Positions 1 to 11,700 of a stretch of DNA of 64,000 bases are shown one piece after another; position 1 is the stretch's first letter; each line of letters opens with the position of its first letter. A program made the position numbers and the translations under genes. The DNA is from Trichinella spiralis. Lineage: Eukaryota > Nematoda > Enoplea > Trichinellida > Trichinellidae. Location: the NCBI GenBank assembly GCA_000181795.3, contig CM012955.1, positions 4,099,727-4,163,726 on the forward strand, read 5' to 3'. The notes below the pieces were generated by a model, which ran no database searches, was not told where the DNA came from, and saw nothing but the letters and a program-made list of their open reading frames with translations.

Positions 1-416
1 ATAAGATGCATATATGACGTTATCAGCGAAATACGTAGAATATAAAAACACATCCTAGAACGTATTCAATCCGATCAGTCGCACAATCAAGTAAAGTTCT
101 ACATAGGGGGCTAATTGGAGGTATCGTAAATTTGAAGTTGCTTGCATAACGCTGTTAAGAATGCGTATTTTCAATATAGTTTACAGAAAAATTCCATAGA
201 TATTCTGCTCGGATGACCAATTAAAGCTGCACATATATAGTTTGGCAATTTATGAAGCCAGTTTCTATGCCTTTGTTCATATTAAGAGTACAACAAATTC
301 AAGCTTGGGCGATACCCTTTAATGCGTCCATTGTTCAACAAACCGTCAAATTCTGTCATACTTTAATATCAAGTAAAATTATTATTCATCAAATCATCAA
401 GTTCACCTGGCAATGA

Positions 417-2581
417 TTAAAAATAGAAGTTTACAAATGTAGTGCAACGGTGGATATAAGCATGAAAAAATAAAGAGGGTTCTTTAAGTAAATCATGCAA
501 AAGTTCCAAAAATGGAAACTTCACGTTGCATCCTTCGCTCAGCAATTGCATACTGTTCACCAATAAGCAATGTGTCGCGTATAATGTGTCAACGTAACTC
601 ACCGCTAAAAAATAAAATATTATTCAAGCAATTATCAAGAAATAAGTTCAATCAATCAATATTAATTTGAACATAATAAACAAAATTCCATATACTTGGA
701 TCATGATTGAAAAAATTCTCACGACCATCAGCACTGAAATATTTCAAACATTTGTAAAACGAAATAATTTTTTCCACAATTTCAGCAGTGCAGATGGCCA
801 TTTCATCTCTTCCAACATTTACTGCTGGAGTATTTACAACAATGTCGCGAATGAGCAACATCAGCATATATATGCCATTGCTAAATTAATTAAATTAACG
901 CAAATTGAAAAATTAACAAATAATCCAATACCTAACGTAAATATGCTTCATTGTATAAAGCGGCATTTTATCATTCAAATTGTTGTAATGTTTCATATAT
1001 TGATCACGACTACTGGCATTCGATTTTACATTGAGCAGATTTTCAAAATCATTTTCAATAAGCACGTATTGATGAAATTCACTTTTACAAGTAAGAATAG
1101 AATAAGCCACATAAAACGATACATCTTTCATATGCTTCAAATAAATTCTTGTCATATTCTTTTCAAATATTTCATACATTTCCAAGCAAGCTTTAGGCAA
1201 ACCATTTCGCAGCAAATTTCTCAAGTAATCATCATGATGAATTTCCGACATTGATACTTGAAGCATCGATAATACAGGATTCAACAATTCCATGACAACT
1301 ACACGAAGCAGACAACGAACATCACATTTCAAAAGCTTTGCATAAAACTTGTCATCCAAATTTAATTTAATGCTTACAAACTTTTCACAACGTGCGGTCC
1401 ATGTTTCGATAAAATTTTGTAAAATATTCTTTGATTTATTTATAATTGCCGGTTGATAATATTCATTAACAAACTTCAGAAAATATGTGCTGAAATTAGA
1501 AGAAAGATTTTGGCAGATTATCGCACTGAAAAACTTTTCATCCAACCGCTTTGATAAACATATTAGCATGCTGTTGAATAATTCGGCGATGTTAATTGAA
1601 AATATTGTTTTTCGTAATTTATGACGTGAAACACCAAATCTCAATTCAACAATATCTGAATTGCTTGTCAACCAAAACAATAGGGACCATTTTTCCTCCA
1701 AAATTCGCAAACAAGACATTTTGGGCGTTTCTGTATTCCACTTTAAACTAACATTACCGTTCATTGCCAATGATATCAAATCTGCTCTTTCCATCAAAAT
1801 TTCTCCCATTCTACCAATATCGTTCATAATTGATCGCAAACAATAATCCCAAACAAAACCATCACTGCTGTCATCACAATAATTGCAAATTGTATCATAA
1901 TCATTATAAAGACAATGGAAACGTTTAAATAAATCATTATAAAATTTTAATTCCTTTTCCTCTTCAGAACCAACTACTTTAACACCACAAACTGCAGCTT
2001 CATCAACCTGCTGCTTCCACTAAAAATTTTTATTTAAAAATAATTAATTACAAACAAAAACATATTATAACAGCTCAATTAGTTTCTTCAAAAAAATATC
2101 GCATTATTATCAATTTATTTTAAAAAATACTTAAATTATACAACAGTAAAACAGCCATGCAAACTCAATACAAATAACACAATTGCTAAGTGTTAAATTA
2201 ATTACATTACGTTGTTAAGAAGGCAAAGTTATGCATGCAATCATTTAAATAAATATGTATTCAGATGAAAAGTGGAAAATAAATTATAACAGTGTCACCA
2301 CTTGAATGTTTTATATCATTCCATTTTCAGAAAATAATAATAATAATAACAATAACTTACGCTAGCAGATGCTACATCTTTTCCACAATTGTACTTTTCA
2401 GTCAAAGCTTCTCTCAATCTATTCTCCAATCGATGCTTCAACATCTGCACCGTTAATGAAATATTCATTCTTGAATCCATCATTATTCGACCACAAAAAA
2501 TATCAAACAAATGAAATATCTCGAAAATTTTTAATCCAGTCTTATTTGTCGCTGTATTCACAATGACAACAACGAAACCAA
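417..2581 (-). CDS. Unrecognised multi-exon protein, at least 500 residues
   Basis: I do not recognise the family. The longest exon is 932-2020 (acceptor TTTTTAG before it, donor GTATT after it). An upstream exon at 2361-2581 joins it in phase through a GTAAG donor, and further coding is likely at about 680-880 and 417-608. The protein is soluble-looking and rich in Leu, Phe, Asn, Lys and Cys, with a mainly helical character and no signal peptide or clear membrane span. A further short open stretch at 2762-2971 could be another upstream exon, but I could not place the splice. The C-terminal end is uncertain: the frame closes at 417, but a short downstream exon reading ELDDLMNNNFT near 380-410 is possible. 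Helical scaffold or tethering proteins look like this, but nothing specific can be claimed. Confidence 0.55.
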
Positions 2582-3488
2582 CTAAATTGCTAAAAGAAAA
2601 AGATGGTCAACAACAATTTAGCGTTGGAAAATTTTAAACTTTAAAAAGCACAAGTTCAATATTTGCTTTAAACATATGATAACAATTTCATATTTTTATT
2701 AAACCATAAATGCACGTAAACTATAGATAATTAGTTTTATCTCTCAAATTATGAACAACTGTTAAAGGATAGATTTGAATTTCACTTTTTTATTGGCAAA
2801 TACAGAATTAATAAATGCAATTAATTTTTGAAAAATACTTTTATCTCTATAATATTCAATATATTCATGTATTAGAGTAAGAAACTTTTTACTTTCAGTT
2901 AATTCTTCAGAATACTGACGCCAAATAAAACAACACATATTATGCTTTCTTGGATTGTAGATCATGTTCACAAGAAATTACTATTCAATTCAGTTACTTT
3001 ATTAATTACAATTCATATGCAAAATTAAATATTTCGAATGCTACCTGTTGTGTAACACTTTTCCATCTCCAGTGAAAACGTCTACCACTACCGCATTCTC
3101 TTGTTTCAGTTCAGCAAGCTTTCAGCTTCAATAACTCTGCATCAGTCTCAGTAAAATACTAATATGCAGCGATGACATTCACTAAAATCAACAATATTTT
3201 ATATTCATAAATTTCCCTAATGTATAATTCGTAGCATTCAAACTGACTTCATAACTACGGTCCATAATATTTCAAAAATTCTTCATCCAACAGTATAGAT
3301 TGTTGGGCATAATAAATTCAGTTTAATAACATAACGATTAACAAAAATTACATAAAAATAACGATAATACAAATTAGAAAAACTGAAAAAGGAACACAAA
3401 AAAATTCAAACTAATTGAAAAAAAAATAATTTCCTCGAACAATAATATAAGAATAATTTGATATTATATATATATAATATCAAATTAC

Positions 3489-4840
<1,352 letters not shown>

Positions 4841-5225
4841 CAGTCAACTGTACTGTAAAATACAGTACACTTCCTTAAACAGAGAGAAAACATTTTCAAA
4901 AACAAACCAGCAAACTAAACCTTTTCCAAACATTTTCTTAGTCTAATAATCAAGAATCAACTAAGCAACTTATGGAAACAACTGAAAAAATTATTCTTCT
5001 TCAACAGAGATAAAGTCGATTGGATAAATTTCACAAACATCTCGTTATTCTGCAAAGATTGTCTGTCTCACCTAGGCAGTTTTATTTCAAAACTTGTGAT
5101 TTGTCAAAGCAATATCTATAGTCTAATTTGTCGGACATAATTCAGAAAAACAGAAAAATCATTTCATCATTCAACATCCATTATTATTATGATTATTTTA
5201 TTTTTTATTTTAATTTGATGTAAAA

Positions 5226-5611
5226 TTGTGTAAAACGGAAAATAAAAATTATGCGACATGTTATAATGGTTATCAATTACATGATAATTATGAGAATTAC
5301 TATTCGAAAATTAGCAAATGGGAGCTGGTAAATAAGAGAAATGTTTTATGCTTAGTTGGAAAAGTGAGCCCAATTTTCATAAATTTGGAAAACAGGCGAC
5401 AAAACCAGCTATACACTTACAGTAACCAATGATCAGTTTCCCACATTACAAAAGACCTTTAATCAATCAAAAGTGTATAACATTATTCATTACCCCTTCC
5501 ACGAGATCACTTTCTGATAATCTGAATATGCTAATGAAATCTGAAAATAATACAATTAAAGAAATGAAAACATTTTTACCATATGCTTTTGTGATTTGCA
5601 AGGAACAATAG
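5226..5611 (+). other. Two overlapping short open frames, not convincingly coding
   Basis: Frame one (5226-5432) ends in an ATGA that starts frame two (5429-5611). The products are 68 and 60 residues with ordinary AT-driven composition (Asn, Lys, Ile) and no recognised domain. The first codon of the upper frame is not a clear ATG. Splice sites that would join the two were not found. This is probably chance open frame in intergenic DNA. Confidence 0.15.
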
Positions 5612-5967
5612 GGCAAACGTAAAGCGTCAGTGGAAAAGTTTCAAATTTCGAAGCTACTTTGATGTCGAACCAGACCTGAAAAACTTTAAAATATAGGAAC
5701 GAAATATAAATTACTCTACAAAAGTATTTTTACCGAAACTTATAAAATTTCAAACAAAATTAATAATAAACAACTGCAATATGAATATTGCTATTTTGAA
5801 TGCAACACATTTCATTTTGAAATAAAATATTGAAAAGTTAATCACTTAAATTAGTTAACATTACAAACAATTCTAAAAGATATACTACAATATACCAAAA
5901 ACATTTCTGCACAATTTGACAACGATGAATTTCAAAAACAGTTTAATTCATTTTTTATCAGTTCGAA

Positions 5968-6249
5968 TTACAATAATCTGAAAAAGTACATCAAAATTTG
6001 ACGTACGAGATAAATCAGAAATACATTACAAAGTAGAAACAAATAGCGTTGTAATAACGCCAAATTTAAGAATTCATTTCGAAAATCTTCAAGTAATTTT
6101 GTCGCTTCTGCGATTGTAAGCATTGCATACGGGTGTAGACACTGAGCAATATAAGCACAAAAACCACTGAAATATAAATGTTTGAACAATCCCTTTACAC
6201 AATTGCAATCCAAACACATTAACACAGTTCTTATAAATCGACCGTCCAA
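5968..6249 (-). pseudogene. Fragment of an unrecognised gene family (copy A)
   Basis: This open frame contains a block reading HPYAMLTIAEATKLLEDF that is almost the same as HPYAMHTIAEAKKLLENF at 10438-10641, and the underlying DNA matches too (about 6060-6165 against 10438-10545). The two copies are in the same orientation and lie on opposite sides of the LTR retrotransposon, so this is a tandem duplicate pair. The downstream third of copy A (hydrophobic, LYLF-rich) is not shared with copy B, whose frame stops right after RNEF. I see no complete exon structure, so it may be a decayed copy or a short terminal exon. Confidence 0.4.
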
Positions 6250-6365
6250 ATAAACGCAATGTCAAGTAATGAACTAATGCTTAAAATTGAAATGAATTGT
6301 TTAAAATTAATTAACTAAAAAGTAATCTCATAATTACAAATTTTAAAAATTATAAATATTAGAAA

Positions 6366-6370
6366 GTAAT
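6366..6370. repeat. Target site duplication GTAAT (left)
   Basis: The five bases GTAAT directly precede the left LTR, and the same five bases directly follow the right LTR at 10166-10170. A 5-bp duplication is typical of Ty3/gypsy and BEL/Pao integration. Confidence 0.75.
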
Positions 6371-6504
6371 TGTAGTGAGAACTCTCGAAGTTAAAAGCTT
6401 TATTCGACAGAACGCAGACAACATTTAGATATGATTATACAATAATATCGCCAGTACACAGAGGAAATCAGGTGTAAAATGCATATATGCTACAGCAACC
6501 AGCA
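6371..6504 (-). repeat. LTR, 3' copy of the minus-strand element
   Basis: About 134 bp starting TGTAGTGAGAA and ending AGCA. Its central 60 bases align with the right-hand LTR, including GATTATACAATAATAT against GATTACACAATAATTT and GAAATCAGGTG against GTAATCAGGTG. The copies are clearly diverged, which argues for an old insertion. Confidence 0.75.
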
Positions 6505-6784
6505 CATTTTCCATAAGTTTAGTATTAAACGTCATCTTGTAAGTATATTCGTATTCTGCGTATTTATTGCGGAATGTCGTGGAGAAGAATGCAGCGAATC
6601 AACATTTGGAAATGCTTCACAACGGTGTCTTTTCTTCGCCTCCACCTCTAGGACATAAGTGGGGTTTCAGGTATCACTGCAATCTGCTGTCGTACCAGTG
6701 AATTTATCACACTTTCATCCGTGTTCGCTACGACAAAACAAGCGCAAAGCATGCGGCGAAAGCCGGATTTGTTGAAGCAGTAAA

Positions 6785-7772
6785 TCATTGTGTCGACTTG
6801 GTTGAATTCCAAGCAGGATTTAAGAAATTCATCGCATTCAGTACTGAAATTTTCTTTGGCGTTTCTAGTGAAGCTAACCTGTCATACACAACTCTTTTTC
6901 TATAACACTGCTTTACACATCGAATGATGCCTTGATCAAGCGGCTGAAGGTGACTCGTGAATTTTGTTAGAAAAAAGAGTATCTTCACACTCATTCAGAT
7001 ATGACGTATCAGAGAGATGAGCAGGGTACTGGTCCATGAAAAGCAAAATTTTTCTCTTCATCAACTCTTTCATTTTGGCATCCAACATTCGCAAAAAGTA
7101 TCCAAAAATACCCATTGTCATTCATGACTTACAGTTTGCATGATATGCACACGGAGAGGTCCGGACATTTTTAAAGCACGCTAATTTTTTTACTCCGCCT
7201 ATGTATAACCAGCGGCCTAGCATCTCCGGCCCAAATTCATTGCAGCACAGCAGGACAGTGAGTCTTTCTTTGTCTACTTTAACGCCACTGCAATTTTCAC
7301 TTTTCAAAATGAGAGTTTTGTTCGGCAATATACAGTAAAATAGACCCATCTCGTCGGCATTAAAAACGTCATCAGGGCGGTAATCGTTAAGCAGAACTTT
7401 CAATCGGTCCTTCCATGCGTCAACCGCGTACATATTCACTTCACCACAAACACTGCGGTACACAAGATCATGTTTCTGTCTAAATCTGCTTGTTAACGAC
7501 AAAACTCGATCGCCTGAGCGTTAGTGGAGTGTATTATTATTCACGCGAAAGGTCAACGTTATTTGACTGTCCAACCGCTGATTGTCCCCGTTCGTTCCGA
7601 ACGTGACGAGAGAACAAAGCAGTAACGGGTATACATCATCGAAGATTCTACAACAAATAACAGTGTCAACAATACCAGAGAATTTTACGAAGGTCAGATT
7701 ACCGAAATAACGCCAAAACCAAACTACCACGATTTCGAATAACAAGATGATACACAGACGCACGCAATACAC
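6785..7772 (-). pseudogene. pogo/Tigger-like DDE transposase remnant
   Basis: Three open segments in different frames (7122-7502, 6936-7121, 6785-6994) together carry the landmarks of a Tc1/mariner-superfamily pogo transposase. The first has FNADEMGLFY with the first catalytic Asp. The second has ILLFMDQYPAH, where these proteins normally show a Leu-Leu-x-Asp-Asn-x-x-x-His block, so the usual Asn is Gln. The third has HLQPLDQGIIRCVKQCYR, the third acidic block. The N-terminal CENPB-type DNA-binding half is poorly preserved, although RFRQKHDLVYR resembles the tail of that domain. Frame breaks near 7121 and 6990 rule out a functional product. It sits inside the LTR element and so inserted later. 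No terminal inverted repeats were found around it. Confidence 0.8.
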
Positions 7773-7959
7773 GCTATATATATAATCATTACGTCATCTA
7801 CCGTAGGCCACTACCGTAACAAGGAACGCAGGTACTGATTCGCAGGAGTCCGTAAGCGACCAAAGAATTTCCAACATTGCTAATCCATTTATTCGGCGCT
7901 CTCAATGGATTAGGTCATTAACGACATCGTTGGGTTTCCAGGACATTAGTCCCATTCAA

Positions 7960-8640
7960 GGTGCTATCAGTCAGAAGAGAAGGATTTACCTGTCGGCGTT
8001 CTTCCTTGATAGACAAAGAGGCACTCGTAGGGTGTAGTGTTGATTGCTGTCGCAGCAATAAACGTGCAATGCCGGTACAATCATTTCCTCCAGTAATTCA
8101 ACACGTAATTGCTGAGACCTCAAACGCCATGGCAACTGCCTTCCATATGACACCGTTGTAGTTTTGTGTTCGACCATTTCCTCGCAAATTGTAAGCTGTC
8201 GTATGATTGGTAGCCATGCCGAGCGAGTGCAAATGTGTTTTCAATCATATGACATATATGTGGCACCACAATCCGTGCAAACATACGCTGCCATACCAAA
8301 TAAGTAAAAATGTTGGGCCAGGCACATGATGACGGGTTTTCAGCTCTGTAGTCAGTGGACTGCTCACGGGAATCTGGAATATTCATCTTCAACTGCTAAT
8401 ATGAATAGATTACTTGACACGGATGGCAGTGGTCTTTGAAGTCGATGTTTACCCGTTCAAATGAGCGGAAGTAAAAATGCTGGGTCAGGCATTTCATGAC
8501 AGTTTTGCACAAGTTCTGTTGTCATTGGCATATTCGCAGAAATCTGGAATATTCCTCTACAGCTGCTAATATGCATCGATTTCTTCATACGGATGGCAGT
8601 GGTCTTTGAAATCGATGCTTAATCGTTCAAATGGGGGCAG
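7960..8640 (-). pseudogene. Retroelement integrase core remnant with internal tandem duplication
   Basis: Minus-strand reading across several frames gives the Ty3/gypsy integrase order: SIDFKD near the first catalytic Asp, EDEYSRFP, then a block CTDCGATYMS matching the second Asp region, and a tail reading AINTTPYECLFVYQGRTP, where family members have a TNTTPHER-type block. Stops interrupt every frame. A unit of about 165 bp (8304-8463) is repeated at 8469-8632, so the start of the integrase core is present twice. Confidence 0.7.
8304..8632. repeat. Tandem duplication of about 165 bp, two copies
   Basis: Copy one runs 8304-8463 and copy two 8469-8632. Both begin GTAAAAATG and contain GGATGGCAGTGGTCTTTGAA near their ends, with AATCTGGAATATTC in the middle. 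Identity is high but not complete, so the duplication predates further decay of the element. Confidence 0.8.
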
Positions 8641-8789
8641 TTGCCTTGATCAAATTTCCGGAGTTGCTTTCATGTACGTACGTTTCGTACGAACAGAAAT
8701 ACGGATGTACTGATATACTTTCGAATTTCATCAGTTGTAAGCGGACAGGTTTTATTTCTTACATATTGAGTGAATCATACCAGTTACTC

Positions 8790-9850
8790 ATTGAAAACAC
8801 AGGATGTTATGAAGAATTTGCAATGCAACTTTGTCTTCTTGCAAGCTACCGCAGATTCCAAAGAGATCATCCGCCACTGTATTTAATTCGCTGGCACAGT
8901 ATATGATGTTATAGCTGTGGAGTGATCGGCCTAAGATATCTTGACCGATGATAACTTCGGTGAACAAGTTCGACAGAACATGTAGTCTGGAGTTGGCATA
9001 GTGAAAACCACGCAATTCCATGCCATCCATTGCATAGCCTGTAAGCTTTGACCGAAAAGAAGTCATAAGTATCTTTCCACCAGTCGGTAATATTCTTAAT
9101 TTCACAGTTTCGCATAATCGTTCGTCGACGAAACTTAGTAGCTGACAGTATCTATCAGAGCTGTGACATTTGCCCAGTTAATCTTAGCTTCTTCTATAGC
9201 TTTCTTCAATTCAGTAACTGCTGTCTGACAGAAAGAACAAATTAATGAGGTCTGTCGAAGCAGAAGCAGTTTTTCTACAAGCGCTTCTGTATACTTTCGC
9301 ACAGTGGCTTACATTTCCACAGTTGTTACATGTAGCTCTTCTGGCCGCAGTACACAGAAGCCGCGGTCTTCTGCAAAAATAGCACTTTTGTTTAACTGTA
9401 GCAGACATAACAGTCCTTTCAGACGAAAGAGTTTCTCATGACTTGATTTTTCCGTGCCAAAGTTTCTACTGCTCACATAGTTAATCGGTTTGGACGTAGT
9501 GTAGGCTTTTGCATTTTCTTTGGCGGAATTTAGAGTCAATGCCTTATCTGTGGCCTCTTGCAAAGTTAGCCCACAGTGTTCCAGAAGTCAAGTGCAAATT
9601 TTACTGGATCTCATACTGTTCATAAAGCCGTTGCGGACCATTTCTTCTCGGTACTGTTCCGCAGAGACTCTTGAACTCGCACTTCTTATTCAGTCGATCG
9701 AGAGCATGCAGAACTCTTCAAGCAGTTCATTATTTCGGTGCTTCGTCGAGATGAATTCATACCTTGCGAAAATTACATTCTTCGGTTCAAGACAAACTTC
9801 GTTCACTTTCGATACTGCTTCGTCGTAACTTTTTCAGTCTAACACATATT
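8790..9850 (-). pseudogene. gag/protease remnant of the LTR element
   Basis: The minus-strand open segments 9309-9563 and 9211-9408 read a gag C-terminus with a cysteine/histidine zinc-knuckle-like pattern (CNNCGNVSHCAKV). The segment 8788-9105 contains a retropepsin-like end (LFTEVIIGQDILG) and runs within about 20 residues into ELNTVADDLFGICG, which is typical of the end of RNase H. The retropepsin active-site Asp-Thr/Ser-Gly is not clearly preserved. Frames are broken, and no reverse transcriptase YxDD motif lies between protease and RNase H. Confidence 0.65.
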
Positions 9851-10044
9851 CGAAAGTGGATGCGGTTAGATCGAAAATTGAGATCATCAACCTGTCCATC
9901 CCAGGATTAGCATTCAGTTGAACAAAATCTTTGAATTGCATCAGCCAGAATTTCCATTCTCGTTCATCATTCGGAGTTGTGGGATCGATAGCGAATTTGT
10001 TCGGAATAAACTACTTATTCATGATAGTCGAATATGTAATCAAC

Positions 10045-10165
10045 TGTAATGAGAAATCAAACTTTAATAGACAAACACCCCAGAGTTAGATGTGATTACA
10101 CAATAATTTCGACAGTATATAAAGGTAATCAGGTGCAAGATCTGTACGTTACAGTATCTAGTACA
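10045..10165 (-). repeat. LTR, 5' copy of the minus-strand element
   Basis: About 121 bp starting TGTAATGAGAA and ending TAGTACA, followed at once by the GTAAT target duplication (10166-10170). It aligns with the left LTR through the AATAAT and ATCAGGTG blocks. No convincing tRNA primer-binding site was identified next to it. Confidence 0.72.
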
Positions 10166-10437
10166 GTAATTTAGGAAGCTAATTTTTGCATAGAATAGAA
10201 AAAAATTGACAGCATATAATTGAATTGACAGCATAAAAAAATTGATAGAAAAAAATTATTTGAATAATTTTATTCATTATTTATTAATTCAAATTTTGTT
10301 TCAAACATCAAACATTTCAAAATTCAATGATCAATATAGTCATTCAAAGTAAACATCAACATTTCCGATAAAAGAATAATCGGAAGTACATGTTGTACAA
10401 CATAAAAAATAAACAAATAACGTAATAATGTCAAGTT

Positions 10438-10880
10438 TCAGAATTCATTTCGAAAATTTTCAAGTAATTTTTTCGCTTCTGCAATAGTATGCATTGCGTA
10501 TGGGTGTAGAGCTTGATCAATGTAAGCACGAAAAGTATTGAAGAATAAATCTGTTTGAGCAATCCCTTCAGACAATCTCAAGCCAAACATCTTAACATAG
10601 AAGGCAGCTTGTTTTACGGATGACTCCACTGGGTTCTTCAATTCAACATTTGAGCATCACTCATCACCATTGTACGTGGCATGAAATGCATCCAACTCTT
10701 GTTTCTTTTCTCGGTATTCATCCGCAAAACCTTTGAAATCAGTCATGAAGGTTTCCAATCTGTTCAGTGTTATTGTGCAGAAAGAAACGCACTCGTGCAT
10801 ACTGCTCAATTACCTCGCGACCAAAGAAAACTGAGAACGCAACTGAACAAACAGCAAAAGCAACAGCAATAATAACAGCG
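10438..10880 (-). pseudogene. Unrecognised gene, copy B of the 5.97-6.25 kb family
   Basis: The minus strand reads SMHECVSFCTITLNRLETF and then a charged helical stretch (FADEYREKKQELDAFH), followed by a TGA in frame at about 10654. The same frame then continues through 10641-10438 (NPVESSVKQAAFYVKMFGL to LLENFRNEF) to its stop. Either a very small intron or a nonsense mutation separates the halves. The C-terminal block is shared with copy A. Nothing matches a family I know; the helical, Lys/Glu-rich N-terminal half looks coiled-coil-like. Confidence 0.4.
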
Positions 10881-11001
10881 GTTGATGTGACGTACTTTCA
10901 TTGTAATGCATTTTAAAGTTACGCATATTTTAAATTCATTTCTGTTAAAGTTTCAAGCAATGGCTTAAACTGCATTAAAAGCTGAAATATTTTATGTAAT
11001 A

Positions 11002-11190
11002 TACAGCAAAATTGCGTTATAATGAATACCGATATAACGAAATATTTGATACAACGAAAATTTTTGGATTCCCTAGCAATTTCTTAATAAATTGCACAGA
11101 TTTAGAGTAAATCTCAATACAACCAAATATTCGTTACAACAAAAAAATCACGAATCCCCTCCGAGTTTGTAGAAACGGAATTTTACTGTA
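11002..11190. mobile_element. pogo-type MITE, 189 bp, TA target duplication
   Basis: The left end reads TACAGCAAAATTGCGTTATA. The right end, reverse-complemented, reads TACAGTAAAATTCCGTTTCT. These are imperfect terminal inverted repeats starting CAG and bounded by TA, as in pogo/Tigger elements. Internal motifs such as GATATAACGAAATATTTG and their inverse near the right end (CAAATATTCGTTACAAC) extend the inverted symmetry. There is no coding capacity. Confidence 0.7.
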
Positions 11191-11339
11191 TTTGAAATAT
11201 AAACATTCCTAATTTAAAATATCTAGCAGCAAGAAATGCTTTTCATGGAAATCATGCAATTTAACACTGTTATTTACGAATTCTCCACTTTGCTGCTCGT
11301 CCATTAATGTTGATAAATTTTAATAATCTAAATCACAGT

Positions 11340-11700
11340 TTTCTTCGATTTGCATCACGTTCAAAGTGGAAAGTTTAAGCGCCTCTTTGAGTTGTCAGAG
11401 AAATTATCATGGCCCCAAGCAATAAACTTTTGTTCCATCAAAATTTTTCGCATTACAATTCGCCGACCAGATGGCTTACTTAAACGGCTTTCAATACCAT
11501 GTTTGTTCAACACCGTCACAGTATTAAACTAAAATAAAGCAATTTTAATCAAAGTTAAGTAACAAAATAGTCAGAAATACTTTTCTATATTTTCTGTTCC
11601 ATCGGATACATTGATAAAGCAAGCATCTGCAATTCTCAAGCAGCTGCATGCATTTACTGGATGCCATCATGTTTTCGGCTATTGGAAAGCTACATCAATG
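11340..11700 (-). CDS. Possible exons of an unrecognised gene
   Basis: On the minus strand 11380-11530 stays open and reads as a charged globular stretch (TVLNKHGIESRLSKPSGRRI and onward). A second open piece at about 11580-11690 is cysteine-rich (CSCLRIADACFINVSDG). The two could be joined by an intron between about 11530 and 11585. They lie upstream of copy B of the duplicated family and may belong to it. No domain was recognised. Confidence 0.25.

Larger units (their letters stand above)
6371..10165 (-). mobile_element. Decayed Ty3/gypsy-like LTR retrotransposon
   Basis: The element is bounded by two short diverged direct repeats with TG..CA ends and a GTAAT target duplication. Read on the minus strand it holds, in order: a gag-like segment (about 9850-9310) with a zinc-knuckle-like CNNCGNVSHCAKV motif, a retropepsin-like tail with IIGQDIL at about 8940, the end of an RNase H domain (ELNTVADDLFG, about 8870), the integrase zinc-finger region (LHNILC onward), and an integrase core (about 8640-7960; SIDFKD, EDEYSRFP and CTDCGATYMS). 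There are several stops and frame changes. The reverse transcriptase and most of RNase H are missing. A pogo/Tigger-like transposase remnant occupies 6785-7500, between integrase and the 3' LTR. The element is clearly inactive. Confidence 0.82.

Noticed and set aside
913-1254. Plus-strand open frame 667-1254 as a separate gene
   Set aside because: It is the antisense of the long minus-strand exon, which has good splice sites and joins other exons in phase; the plus frame has only AT-driven Ile/Phe/His composition.
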